This document shows, piece by piece, positions 52,557-62,039 of a DNA stretch of 64,000 bases (position 1 is its first letter; each line of letters starts with the position of its first letter). Under the pieces are notes generated by a model. That model saw only the letters and a program-made list of their open reading frames with translations, was not told the DNA's origin and made no database searches. The stretch comes from Trichocoleus sp. FACHB-40 (GTDB taxonomy: Bacteria > Cyanobacteriota > Cyanobacteriia > Cyanobacteriales > FACHB-T130): the NCBI RefSeq assembly GCF_014695915.1, contig NZ_JACJPF010000062.1, forward strand, positions 29,015 through 93,014, written 5' to 3'. The position numbers and the translations under genes were made by a program.

Positions 52557-54719
52557 ATGTCTCAGTTTCAATCTCTCGAACACGCGCTAAAGCGATTTTT
52601 TGGCTACGATAGCTTTCGCCCCGGACAACGCCAGATAATACAACAAGCGCTCTCTAATCGGGATTTGCTGGTTGTGATGCCTACAGGCGGTGGGAAATCT
52701 TTGTGTTTTCAGCTACCAGCACTACTGAAACCAGGATTAACTGTGGTGGTGTCGCCTTTAATTGCCTTGATGCAAGATCAGGTGGAATCGTTGCAGGATA
52801 ATGGAATTGGTGCGACATTCCTCAATAGTAGTCTGAGTTTGGCGCAAGTGCGATCGCGGGAACAAGACATCCTCAACTGTCGCGTAAAATTACTTTACGT
52901 TGCCCCGGAACGGCTGCTATCGGAGAAATTTCTGCCATTTTTAGATTTAGTACAGCATAAAATTGGCGTCAGTGCGATCGCAATTGATGAAGCGCACTGC
53001 GTCTCAGAATGGGGACACGACTTTCGCCCGGAATATCGCCAGTTGCAATTGCTACGCTATCGCTACCCAAATGTCCCCTTTTTAGCTCTCACCGCCACTG
53101 CTACCGAGCGCGTCCGCCAAGACATCATACAACAGTTGGTGCTGCGGCAACCAAATATTCACATTGCCAGCTTTAATCGCCCGAATCTCTATTACGAAGT
53201 TCAGCCAAAACTAAAAACAGCTTACTCGCAACTTTTGCAACAAGTTCGCGCAGCTAAAGGTTCCGGAATTGTCTATTGTCTGAGTCGCAAGCGGGTCGAT
53301 GAAATTGCTTTTAGGCTACAACAAGATGGCATCAAAGCTTTACCTTATCACGCGGGACTAAGTGATGAAGACCGCACATCTAATCAAAGACGTTTTATTC
53401 GGGATGATGTGCAAGTGATGGTGGCGACAATTGCCTTTGGTATGGGCATTAATAAGCCTGATGTGCGGTTTGTAATTCATTACGACTTACCGCGCAATTT
53501 AGAAAGTTATTATCAAGAAGCAGGAAGGGCCGGACGCGATGGAGAACCTGCTAGTTGTACAATATTTTTCGGCTACGGCGATATTAAAACTATTGAATAT
53601 ATTATCGACCAAAAATCAGATCCCCAAGAGCAAAGAATTGCCCGTCAACAGCTCCGACAAGTTATAGATTACACTGAAGGAACAGATTGTCGCCGCACAA
53701 TTCAACTAAGTTATTTTGGAGAACGTTTTGAAGGTAATTGTGCCAATTGTGATAACTGTCGCTTTCCGAAACCTCTAGAAGATTGGACAATTGAATCCCA
53801 AAAGTTTCTCTCTTGCGTAGCGCGTTGTAAAGAAAGATTTGGGATGAATTATATCATTGATGTGCTGTGCGGCTCGAAAAATCAGAAAATTCAGCAAAAC
53901 GGACATCACGAACTTTCTACCTATGGTATTGGTACAGATAAAAGTGTAGACGATTGGAAGATGCTGGCGCGATCGCTTTTACACCAAGGACTTGTAGATC
54001 AAACCAGTGACGGTTATTCTGTCCTCAAGCTTAACGCCCTCAGCTGGGAAGTATTGCGCCGTCAGCGTGAAGTTAAAATTGCGGTTCCGACTGTAGCAGT
54101 GATAGAGGAATCACCGCAAAGAGTTGCTGAAGTGGAAATGTTGTATGAAAGACTGCGCCAGCTTCGCAAACAATTAGCAGACGAACAATCTGTCGCGCCC
54201 TACGTTGTCTTCTCAGATTCTACATTAAAGTTGATGGCGCGATCGCAACCCCAAACTTCAACAGAATTTTCTAGACTTTCCGGCGTTGGGGAATATAAAC
54301 TAGCGCAGTACGGGGAACGTTTTGTAAGCGAAATCCAAGCTTATTGTAAAGAGCAAGGAATTACCCCACAAACCCCGGTAGCAACAGCAACAACTCCGTC
54401 AAAAAATCAACCCAGCTACACCCAACTCAAAACATTGGATTTGTATATGCAAGGTTTGAGCGTTGCGGAAATAGCCCAACAACGTGACTTGCGTACAGGC
54501 ACCATTGTAGATCATTTAGCTGAATTAATTGCCCTGAATCAGCCAATAGATATAAACTCGATGGTTTCCCCAGAACGTCAGCTAGAAATTTTAAAAGCTA
54601 TTGAAGTTACTGCTACTGAATCTCTCACCAAAATTCGCGAATTCTTAGGGGAAAGCTATAGCTTTGATGAAATTCGACTGGTACGAGGAATGTGGAAACG
54701 AAGGAATAAAAATTTTTAA
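52557..54719 (+). CDS. recQ: ATP-dependent DNA helicase RecQ
   Basis: 720 residues. Walker A MPTGGGKSLCF (41-51), DEAH box IDEAHCVSEWGHDFRPEYR (DEAH at 144-147), motif VI HYDLPRNLESYYQEAGRAGRDG, the four-cysteine zinc site (CRRTIQLSYFGE ... CANCDNC), an RQC winged helix, an HRDC domain (about 515-600) and a C-terminal helix-turn-helix-like segment (LYMQGLSVAEIAQQRDLRTG). All helicase motifs intact. Unwinds DNA in recombination and replication repair. Confidence 0.95.
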   Translation: MSQFQSLEHALKRFFGYDSFRPGQRQIIQQALSNRDLLVVMPTGGGKSLCFQLPALLKPGLTVVVSPLIALMQDQVESLQDNGIGATFLNSSLSLAQVRSREQDILNCRVKLLYVAPERLLSEKFLPFLDLVQHKIGVSAIAIDEAHCVSEWGHDFRPEYRQLQLLRYRYPNVPFLALTATATERVRQDIIQQLVLRQPNIHIASFNRPNLYYEVQPKLKTAYSQLLQQVRAAKGSGIVYCLSRKRVDEIAFRLQQDGIKALPYHAGLSDEDRTSNQRRFIRDDVQVMVATIAFGMGINKPDVRFVIHYDLPRNLESYYQEAGRAGRDGEPASCTIFFGYGDIKTIEYIIDQKSDPQEQRIARQQLRQVIDYTEGTDCRRTIQLSYFGERFEGNCANCDNCRFPKPLEDWTIESQKFLSCVARCKERFGMNYIIDVLCGSKNQKIQQNGHHELSTYGIGTDKSVDDWKMLARSLLHQGLVDQTSDGYSVLKLNALSWEVLRRQREVKIAVPTVAVIEESPQRVAEVEMLYERLRQLRKQLADEQSVAPYVVFSDSTLKLMARSQPQTSTEFSRLSGVGEYKLAQYGERFVSEIQAYCKEQGITPQTPVATATTPSKNQPSYTQLKTLDLYMQGLSVAEIAQQRDLRTGTIVDHLAELIALNQPIDINSMVSPERQLEILKAIEVTATESLTKIREFLGESYSFDEIRLVRGMWKRRNKNF

Positions 54720-54956
54720 GGCGAAGGGTTGCAAAGAAAACCTCCGCTTACCTCTGTGTTAAAAAAAGTGACTTTTTTTTTGCGCGCACAGATTCCCATT
54801 CTATTAGAATACACTGTCAAGCTACAAAAGTAAAGTATAAAATACTACCAAGTTTAAACCGTATGGCAAAATAAAATCTGTCTGTCAAAATTGCTATCCG
54901 CTCCCCCCAAAGGAGTATGTTGGAAACACAGCGATTAGCTATAGGAGAAATTGAGT

Positions 54957-56912
54957 ATGTCGAAAGCTCCCACCTTCCGTCTCAGCGAGCGAGAGCGTGC
55001 TAACCTCAGCCATGTGGTAGATTACAGCTCAGCCCAATCTCTACCCGAAGTCTGGAAAAAAGCGCGATCGCATTTTGGGGATGCCATAGCCCTCCACGAC
55101 CCGCACTCTCAACCAGAAGTTGTGCTAACTTATACCCAGCTTGCCGATAAAATTCAACAATTTGCGGTTGGATTGCAGGTATTGGGAGTAAAACCAGAAT
55201 CTTGCGTAGCTTTATTTTCTGACAACAGCCCTCGCTGGTTCATTGCCGACCAAGGTATTATGACAGCGGGTGCCTTTAACGCTGTTCGCAGCGCTCAGGC
55301 AGAGCGCCAAGAGTTACTATTTATACTCGAAAATAGCGGCAGCACTGCCTTGGTAGTGGAAGATTTAAAGACGCTCTCAAAACTTTGGGAAAACCTCAAA
55401 GATTTGCCAGTTCAGTTGGTAATACTACTATCCGATGAAGAACCACTCCAAGACTCCACTGTGAAAGTGTTGAACTTTTCTGGAGTTATGGCAGCTGGAG
55501 CAAATCAATCTTTACAAAGCGTCACGCAAACCCTAGAAAATCTGGCGACATTAATTTATACTTCCGGCACCACAGGCAAGCCGAAAGGTGTGATGCTGAC
55601 TCATGGCAACTTAATGCACCAGTTAACCACCTTGGGAGCTGTTTTACAACCGCATAAAGGCGATCGCGCTATCACCATTCTCCCCACTTGGCACAGTTTC
55701 GGACGTATTGGCGAATACTTTTTTCTCTCCCAAGGTTGCACCCAGATTTACAGCAACATTCGTCACATCAAGCGAGACTTCAAAGAATATAAACCTCAGT
55801 ACATGGTTGGCGTTCCTCGGCTGTGGGAATCAATTTATGAAGGTGTCCAAAAGCAGTTCCGCGAACAACCAGCTAACAAACAGAAACTGGTTCACAACCT
55901 ACTAAATATAAGTCAGCGTTACATCAAGGCTCGTCGCACCTTCTCAAAGTTACGCTTAGATAACCTATCTCCCTCGCTTCCAGAGAAAATCTTGGCTGGA
56001 ATACAAGCTTTAGCTTTGTATCCTATCCATGCTCTTGCTGGAAAACTCGTGTATGAAAAAATACGCGAAGCTACAGGAGGAAAAATGAAGTATGTTCTCA
56101 GTGGCGGCGGTTCCTTGGCCATGCACTTAGAGAACTTCTTTGAAATTACTGGGCTTCAGGTACTCGTAGGGTATGGCCTTACGGAAACTTCTCCCGTCAC
56201 CCACGCCCGTCGCCCTTGGCATAATTTGCGAGGTTCATCCGGACAACCAATTCCCGGCACAGAAGCTAAGATTGTTGACCCGGAAACTCGTCAGCCGCTT
56301 CCTGCCGGTCAACGAGGTTTAGTGTTGTTGCGAGGCCCCCAAATTATGCGCGGCTATTACAAAAATCCTCAAGCCACCGCTAAGGCAATTGACCCGGAAG
56401 GTTGGTTTGATAGCGGCGACTTGGGTTGGCTGACGGTGGGGAATGATGTGGTGCTGACTGGAAGGGCGAAAGATACGATTGTCTTGACTAATGGCGAAAA
56501 TATCGAACCGCAGCCGATTGAAGATGCTTGTCTGCGTAGCCCTTACATCGACCAGATTACTCTAGTAGGACAAGATGAGCGATCGCTTGGTGCTTTAATT
56601 GTCCCGAATGTGGAAGCGTTGGAAAAGTGGGCAGCTTTACAAAATTTACACTTGCGTCTACCAGACCAACCATCCCCAGGCACACCAGAAATAGACCTCG
56701 ATAGTAAGATCATTCAGGACTTAATCCGGCAAGAGTTGAACCGAGAGGTGCAAAATCGCCCTGGATATCGCCCAGATGACCGTATTGGCCCGTTTAAGCT
56801 AATTTTAGAACCCTTTTCCATTGAAAATGGCATGATGACCCAAACCTTGAAAATCAAGAGACCTGTCGTAATGGAACGCTACCGCGATATGATCGACGGG
56901 ATGTTTGCCTGA
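54957..56912 (+). CDS. Long-chain acyl-CoA/acyl-ACP synthetase
   Basis: About 651 residues from ATG 54957 with AGGAG nine nt upstream. ANL superfamily: P-loop LIYTSGTTGKPKGVMLTHGN, adenylate motif GYGLTETSPV, DSGDLGWL and hinge TGRAKDTIVLTNGENIEPQPIED. C-terminal Lys region in MMTQTLKIKRPVV (adenylation lysine). Activates fatty acids with ATP; the cyanobacterial orthologue mainly recycles free fatty acids as acyl-ACP. Likely associated with the inner membrane but has no signal. Confidence 0.93.
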   Translation: MSKAPTFRLSERERANLSHVVDYSSAQSLPEVWKKARSHFGDAIALHDPHSQPEVVLTYTQLADKIQQFAVGLQVLGVKPESCVALFSDNSPRWFIADQGIMTAGAFNAVRSAQAERQELLFILENSGSTALVVEDLKTLSKLWENLKDLPVQLVILLSDEEPLQDSTVKVLNFSGVMAAGANQSLQSVTQTLENLATLIYTSGTTGKPKGVMLTHGNLMHQLTTLGAVLQPHKGDRAITILPTWHSFGRIGEYFFLSQGCTQIYSNIRHIKRDFKEYKPQYMVGVPRLWESIYEGVQKQFREQPANKQKLVHNLLNISQRYIKARRTFSKLRLDNLSPSLPEKILAGIQALALYPIHALAGKLVYEKIREATGGKMKYVLSGGGSLAMHLENFFEITGLQVLVGYGLTETSPVTHARRPWHNLRGSSGQPIPGTEAKIVDPETRQPLPAGQRGLVLLRGPQIMRGYYKNPQATAKAIDPEGWFDSGDLGWLTVGNDVVLTGRAKDTIVLTNGENIEPQPIEDACLRSPYIDQITLVGQDERSLGALIVPNVEALEKWAALQNLHLRLPDQPSPGTPEIDLDSKIIQDLIRQELNREVQNRPGYRPDDRIGPFKLILEPFSIENGMMTQTLKIKRPVVMERYRDMIDGMFA

Positions 56913-57081
56913 TTCAGTTGGAAAGTTGAAAAGTTGGCAAGTTGAAAGTTAATAAGTTAAAAATTGGTTAAGTTTAAACCTGTAACTTTCAACCTTCAAA
57001 CTGATCCTACGGGAACGCCGTAGGCGGAAAAACTTTCTAACTTTTCTGAGTACTCCTTTAATTTTCTCAAGTACAACGGAT

Positions 57082-57531
57082 ATGGATGTTTCTCAATCAC
57101 ACCTGCTGCTGAAGCGACCAGTTACTATTAAAGCGGTTGTCACTCCTCGTTGGAAGGAGGAAGCACAGCAGCAACTACAGACACAAATTAATCAACTTGA
57201 CTCTCAGCTACAACAGCTGGAGATGCAAGGACAGAGGGCAATATCGGAAATCCAAAAACAGAGTTTGCAGCCCCCTGGCCCTCAAGTGATACAACAAATT
57301 GACAATATCCAAATCCAAGTCAATCAAAAGAAAAGTGAATTCCTAGAGCAAAAGAATCAGCTGCTGCAACAGTTGCAACAAGTGCAAATGATAGACCTCA
57401 ACGACGAGGTTAATCACGGTCAAATTGAAGGCTTCTTTAAAGTTGAACCGGGAGACAACCTGATTCAAAAAATGCAGGTAGAAATTCTTCTGCGGGATGG
57501 AATTGTCGAAGAAATTCGCGGGGAAATTTAA
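57082..57531 (+). CDS. YlqD-family protein
   Basis: 149 residues. Start with LLKRPVTIKAVVTPRWKEE, central coiled coil (about 28-100) rich in Gln (EAQQQLQTQINQLDSQLQQL), and end beta-rich (VNHGQIEGFFKVEPGDNLIQ). YlqD proteins form an unannotated structural family in Gram-positives and cyanobacteria. Function unknown. Convergent with the lipoprotein gene. Confidence 0.88.
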   Translation: MDVSQSHLLLKRPVTIKAVVTPRWKEEAQQQLQTQINQLDSQLQQLEMQGQRAISEIQKQSLQPPGPQVIQQIDNIQIQVNQKKSEFLEQKNQLLQQLQQVQMIDLNDEVNHGQIEGFFKVEPGDNLIQKMQVEILLRDGIVEEIRGEI

Positions 57532-57537
57532 GAATTT

Positions 57538-57601
57538 GGGAATTGGGGATTGGGGATTGGGAAAAAGTCTTACCTAGCCCCTAGCCCCCAGTCCCCAGCC
57601 C
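57538..57601. repeat. Inverted heptamer arrays between convergent genes
   Basis: GGGAATT/GGGGATT units at 57538-57561 and CTAGCCC/CCAGTCC units at 57574-57601, eight heptamers in all. The halves are approximately complementary and could form a stem between YlqD and the lipoprotein gene, acting as a shared end. The right array abuts the lipoprotein stop codon. Confidence 0.8.
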
Positions 57602-58153
57602 CTATTGACAAATTTCGGTTGACCAATCTTGATGACCCCGCCCCACATGACACTTTACCTGGGAACCAACCCAAGCTATCGTCCATTCTTGGGGCTTTTG
57701 GGCTGATGGAGAGGTTGGTGCAAATTCTACGCGATACTTAATACTACCAACAGAGTCATCTGCAACCCCAGTTTGAGTAATAATTACAACAGCTCGATCT
57801 GGTTGCGGATACTCAAGCCTAACATCCCGCGAGCCTCCCTCGGATTCAATGTCACCGAAAGCTGCAAGCGCGATCGCTTGCGGGTCACTTCCCTTCAAAG
57901 ATTTAGCATCTTTGATATTCGTTAGCGGTATAGTTTTATACTTTTCTCTCTCTGCCTCTGCACTAACGGGTATACCTTGGCTCACCTGTGTCGTTGGCGA
58001 TTGTAACCCAGGCGTAGGACTATTATTTATATCTGAACCTATAGCTGGATTTATAGCTGACCGAGGGTATTGTTCACGGATGTCGTTGCAAGCACCCAAA
58101 CTCAGCGTCATACTTACTAAAACCAAAAAGGAAATTCCAAATTTGCCAGACAT
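57602..58153 (-). CDS. Putative lipoprotein, 183 residues
   Basis: N-terminal lipoprotein signal with lipobox LGAC (Cys22), a low-complexity Ser/Pro-rich part (about 35-65) and a beta-rich C-terminal domain (VRLEYPQPDRAVVIITQTGVADDSVG). The last residues include two cysteines (QVKCHVGRGHQDWSTEICQ). No family recognised. Probably anchored in the inner or outer membrane. Confidence 0.82.
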   Translation of the reverse strand: MSGKFGISFLVLVSMTLSLGACNDIREQYPRSAINPAIGSDINNSPTPGLQSPTTQVSQGIPVSAEAEREKYKTIPLTNIKDAKSLKGSDPQAIALAAFGDIESEGGSRDVRLEYPQPDRAVVIITQTGVADDSVGSIKYRVEFAPTSPSAQKPQEWTIAWVGSQVKCHVGRGHQDWSTEICQ

Positions 58154-58428
58154 TAGATATAATAGAAAGTTTCAATTTAGTTCTATATATCCCATTCTAG
58201 CCAGCAGCACCAGCGTCCGGAGGAATCGGCGTTGTAAGGTTGTCAGCAATACAGACATATAGACCGTGGTAAGGTCTGATAGTAGGAGAGAAGCATCCCA
58301 AGCGAAAAATTTGGGATAAAGTCAGAAATTGTTCCTCGAATGCTTCGCCCCTAAGCCATCCGTCAAGATACAATATTCGTCTGGCTTTAATCTTGTTCTT
58401 GTAGACTGTCGATCCGGAAGACCACCCC

Positions 58429-59745
58429 ATGATTCACGAAGTTTTCATGCCCGCTCTTAGTTCCACGATGACCGAAGGCAAAATAGTCTCTTGGGTCAAA
58501 TCTCCAGGCGACAAAGTGGAAAAAGGCGAAACCGTGGTCGTTGTAGAGTCAGACAAAGCCGATATGGATGTGGAATCCTTTTATGAAGGCTACCTGGCTA
58601 CAATCATCGTACCTGCTGGGGAAGCGGCACCCGTTGGGGCAGCGATCGCGCTGGTCGCAGAAACCGAAGCCGAAATCGAAACAGCCCAACAACAGGCTCC
58701 CAGTGCTGGCAGCGCCACCCCCACACCTGCACCAGCCCCCACTCCCCAAGAACAGCCAGCAGCCGCTACCGCAGCCGTAGAAACGCCACCAGCGGCACGC
58801 CGCAACGGACGCAGCATCATCTCACCCCGCGCCCGTAAATTAGCAAAAGAGCTGAAAGTTGATTTAAGTAACATCCAAGGCAGCGGCCCCCACGGGCGCA
58901 TTGTTGCCGAAGATGTAGAAGCAGCAGCGAACAAAGGTAAACAACCTGCCGCCGCAACTGCCACACCAACAATGGCACCTGTTGCACCACAGCCAGCACC
59001 AGCATCAGCACCAGCACCAGCACCAGCTGTTAAACCCGCAGCAGCAGCCACTATACCAGCCGTTGCCGTTCCGGGTAGTGTCGTCCCCCTCAACACGCTG
59101 CAAAATGCCGTCGTGCGGAACATGGTAGCCAGCCTGCAAGTGCCTACTTTCCGCGTTGGTTACACCATCACCACCGATAATCTAGACAAACTCTACAAGC
59201 AAATTAAATCCAAGGGTGTCACCATGACAGCGCTACTCGCCAAAGCAGTAGCCGTAACCTTGCAAAAACATCCCTTGGTGAATGCCAGCTACTCAGAGCA
59301 GGCAATCCATTATCATAGTGCGATTAACGTAGCCGTAGCCGTAGCAATGGACGACGGCGGCTTAATTACGCCAGTTCTGCAAAATGCTGACCAGCAGGAT
59401 ATTTACTCTTTGTCCCGTACCTGGAAAGATTTAGTAGAGCGATCGCGCAGCAAGCAGCTGCAACCCGCTGAGTACAGTTCTGGCACCTTTACCCTCTCCA
59501 ATTTAGGAATGTATGGCGTAGACAAGTTTGATGCCATATTACCTCCAGGGACAGGTGCTATCTTGGCAATTGGCGCGTCACGTCCCCAAGTCGTCGCCAC
59601 CGAAGACGGGATGATGGGAGTGCGGCGACAAATGCAGGTAAATTTGACCGCAGATCACCGAATTATCTACGGTGCAGATGGCGCAGCTTTCTTGCAAAGT
59701 TTGGCGAAGTTAATTGAAACTAACGTGCAATCTCTGACAATGTAA
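58429..59745 (+). CDS. pdhC: Pyruvate dehydrogenase E2 (dihydrolipoamide acetyltransferase)
   Basis: 438 residues: one lipoyl domain (about 1-80; lipoyl Lys in ESDKADMDV), an Ala/Pro-rich linker, an E3-binding domain (about 125-165; SPRARKLAKELKVDLSNIQG), a second Ala/Pro linker (about 170-210) and the catalytic core (about 215-438). The catalytic HxxxDG motif reads HRIIYG: His410 is kept but the Asp is Tyr414, a known feature of the cyanobacterial/plastid type as I recall. Transfers acetyl from lipoyl to CoA. Confidence 0.93.
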   Translation: MIHEVFMPALSSTMTEGKIVSWVKSPGDKVEKGETVVVVESDKADMDVESFYEGYLATIIVPAGEAAPVGAAIALVAETEAEIETAQQQAPSAGSATPTPAPAPTPQEQPAAATAAVETPPAARRNGRSIISPRARKLAKELKVDLSNIQGSGPHGRIVAEDVEAAANKGKQPAAATATPTMAPVAPQPAPASAPAPAPAVKPAAAATIPAVAVPGSVVPLNTLQNAVVRNMVASLQVPTFRVGYTITTDNLDKLYKQIKSKGVTMTALLAKAVAVTLQKHPLVNASYSEQAIHYHSAINVAVAVAMDDGGLITPVLQNADQQDIYSLSRTWKDLVERSRSKQLQPAEYSSGTFTLSNLGMYGVDKFDAILPPGTGAILAIGASRPQVVATEDGMMGVRRQMQVNLTADHRIIYGADGAAFLQSLAKLIETNVQSLTM

Positions 59746-59769
59746 CCACTAAGACAAAATTGGCGATTT

Positions 59770-59793
59770 GTAGGGGCATTGCCATGCCCCTAC
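59770..59793. repeat. Dispersed palindromic repeat, copy 3
   Basis: Identical to copy 2: arms GTAGGGGCAT and ATGCCCCTAC around TGCC. Sits in the 80-base gap between the convergent E2 and EAL genes, so it may double as terminator. Confidence 0.85.
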
Positions 59794-59825
59794 GCAGGAA
59801 ATTGACGGTTAATAAATCCATGCAC

Positions 59826-61091
59826 CTAAATTTCCAAGGCAAAATCTGCATACATTGCAACACACAGAATAAACAGTTGGTTGTTGGCATCATGGAAGCG
59901 GGCTGAGACAGTGACGCACAAATCTCCCGACGGCCGCGGTACATAAAGCTCGGTCGTATAATAAGCGAATTGTGCTTCCAGCAAAAGATAATAATATTCC
60001 TTTAGCGAGTGATCGGTGCCTTTAACGGGCGCAGGAAAAATAATTGTCTTTTGTGGTTGCAAGTGCCGCAGGTTGCAGATGCAGTCACTAACTTGTATGC
60101 CCGTTTCATCCAAAACGTGGATCGATTCCACTGAAGGATAATGACCAATGATTTCGTTCAATTGCCGATCGAAATCTTCCACCTTAGTTGTGGTCAATTC
60201 CCTCAAGCAAGCGTCCACAATCGCCAAGCGTTCCTCCTGCTTGGATTTGCGGGCTTTGATTTTAGCCAGCTTATGGCTTTTGAATTTGTTTGCCGTGTCG
60301 TTGATGGTGTCTTGGAAGCCGTTGTCCCGTTCGGCATCAATGGCGTGGGGTCTGGCGAAATAATAGCCTTGCAGCAAGTCCGCACCTAATTCTAGGACTG
60401 CGATCGCTTCCTCCTGGCATTCTATCCCTTCCGCGATTACCCAACCGCCGATTTTTTCCGACAACATGACCAGCGACTTGAAAATCTGCTGCTTGTGGTA
60501 TTCGTTGTGAATATTTTGTACCAAACTGCGGTCGATTTTCAAAATGTCCGGCTTGATAAAAGCAATGCGGTCGAGGTTGGAGTGACCGCAACCTATGTCA
60601 TCCAGCGCTACTAAAAAGCCATGCTGCTTGTAGCTGTCCACCATCCGACTCAACGCTTTGATGTCGTCGATGTGCGACTCCAGAATTTCGATGACGATGT
60701 TGTGCGGATTTAGATTTAAGTGTTCCACCACATCCAGCAGTTCGCCGCAGCCCTTTAAGTCACTAACCACCGTAGAAGGGTGAAAATTCAAAAACAAAAT
60801 CAGCTTTGGGTTGGCAGCATGGAGGCGTAGGAAGTTTTCCGCAGCCGTTTTGCTGCAAAGCTTGTCTAAATCTAGGATGGTGTCCAAGACAGCAGCCAAC
60901 CCGAAAAGAGTGTCTGGAGAAATAAGCGAACCGCCTTCCCCAAGGCCTCGCGCTAACGCTTCCAGTCCAATAACATCTCTTCTACGGATTGAAACGATTG
61001 GCTGGAAATGAGGTTGCAGGCGCTTGTTTTGAATAATGTCGCGGATGCAACAGGGGGGGGAATTATCAGAATCCACATTGGCAACTTGCAT
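59826..61091 (-). CDS. EAL-domain protein with C-terminal sensor-like domain
   Basis: 421 residues. EAL domain at about 20-255: FQPIVSIRRRDVIGLEALARG, LFLNFHPST, IEILESHI, DDIGCGHSNLDR, DILKIDRSLV and AEGIECQEE; the metal/catalytic residues (E of EAL, N, E, D-D, K, E) are kept, so hydrolysis of c-di-GMP is plausible. No GGDEF domain. After a basic helical linker (about 270-300) comes a C-terminal domain (about 305-421; HVLDETGIQVSDCICN, YTTELYVPRPSGDLCVTVSARF) resembling PDC/Cache-type folds, although it carries no membrane segment. Confidence 0.9.
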   Translation of the reverse strand: MQVANVDSDNSPPCCIRDIIQNKRLQPHFQPIVSIRRRDVIGLEALARGLGEGGSLISPDTLFGLAAVLDTILDLDKLCSKTAAENFLRLHAANPKLILFLNFHPSTVVSDLKGCGELLDVVEHLNLNPHNIVIEILESHIDDIKALSRMVDSYKQHGFLVALDDIGCGHSNLDRIAFIKPDILKIDRSLVQNIHNEYHKQQIFKSLVMLSEKIGGWVIAEGIECQEEAIAVLELGADLLQGYYFARPHAIDAERDNGFQDTINDTANKFKSHKLAKIKARKSKQEERLAIVDACLRELTTTKVEDFDRQLNEIIGHYPSVESIHVLDETGIQVSDCICNLRHLQPQKTIIFPAPVKGTDHSLKEYYYLLLEAQFAYYTTELYVPRPSGDLCVTVSARFHDANNQLFILCVAMYADFALEI

Positions 61092-61618
61092 GGGTGAACA
61101 TTTACTAGCAATTTCTAGCAGACATCAAGTTGAAACCGCAGGAATGCAGTTACTGTCTCTAGCAATTCTTGATTGGGTGTAATACATCTGTAGGAACATG
61201 GCATTGCCATGTCCCTACCAAGCTGGCCCGAACGTCAGAACTGCCATATATTCCACTGAAAAACCCTATACAGGGCAATATGGTTTACTTAATGTGTGCG
61301 ATATTCAAGTCCAATGAACCCTGGCAATTGCTGCTTTCCTACTTCTTTTATATTACAGGGCAATCTTTGAAAGAACTGTATCATCCTTACAGCTTTACCT
61401 CATCGACACTTAAGGAATATCTTTGGTAAATATAGGATGTTATTTTAAAAACAATAATTCTTTTGTTAAAAGTTTTGTTTGGTGTTTCCCACCAAAATTA
61501 ACCGATAGAGGTCATCTCTCAATTATACAATGCCCCTTGTTCCGTGTTTTCGCGGTTGTTGTTTTCAACCTTGATCAGCCAAGCTCTTAATCGAAGAGTA
61601 TTATCAGGTTTGATTCAA
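61092..61618. other. Intergenic region upstream of the EAL and small secreted genes
   Basis: About 530 bases with no supported gene; a frame at 61169-61429 overlaps a repeat and lacks gene features. A dispersed palindrome is at 61190-61218; the rest is AT-rich with poly-T/A runs near 61440-61500. Confidence 0.6.
61190..61218. repeat. Dispersed palindromic repeat, copy 4
   Basis: Arms GTAGGAACATGGCA and (T)GCCATGTCCCTAC, slightly diverged from copy 1 (1329-1358). Confidence 0.75.
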
Positions 61619-61912
61619 ATGCTAAGAATTTTTCGTTGGACGTTTGCCCTATCTACCTTTTTGATTACACTGACAACTAAGGCTGCTTTTAGTCTTCCAG
61701 CATCGCAACTACAGTCTCATGTTGACACGCCATTTTGTTATATGCAAACAGCAAATGGTCAAATGGTAAATTTAGAAACTTTGTGCGGTAAATCAGCAAC
61801 CGTACCACCAGCTAACAATACTCCCGTTTCATCTACCTTTCCACCTATACCTTCAAATCTCTCTAATTTGTCAATTCCACCTTCAGGTCTTGCTAAGAAG
61901 TTAAAAACGTAG
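61619..61912 (+). CDS. Small secreted protein with CYMQT motif, 97 residues
   Basis: ATG 61619 chosen because it directly begins a signal peptide (MLRIFRWTFALSTFLITLTT...AFS); upstream TTG/ATG options at 61544 would add a non-coding-like stretch. The mature part starts with PFCYMQTANGQMVNLETLCG, two cysteines 16 residues apart, a motif I associate with small secreted cyanobacterial proteins, then a Ser/Pro-rich tail. Function unknown. Confidence 0.7.
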   Translation: MLRIFRWTFALSTFLITLTTKAAFSLPASQLQSHVDTPFCYMQTANGQMVNLETLCGKSATVPPANNTPVSSTFPPIPSNLSNLSIPPSGLAKKLKT

Positions 61913-62039
61913 GTTTGGTTGAACGCGAGTGAAACTCAATAGATATAGGGTGTAATGTTGAGTTTCGTTCCTCAACCCTACTAGGCGATGCGATCACACT
62001 CATTTAGGATTGCTATAGCAGCACAAACGAGATAATATC

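Noticed and set aside
58590..59123. Ala/Gly-rich minus-strand frame opposite E2
   Set aside because: Antisense of the Ala/Pro linkers of the E2 gene.
61169..61429. Possible 86-residue protein
   Set aside because: Overlaps the dispersed palindrome, has no ribosome binding site and no gene-like composition.
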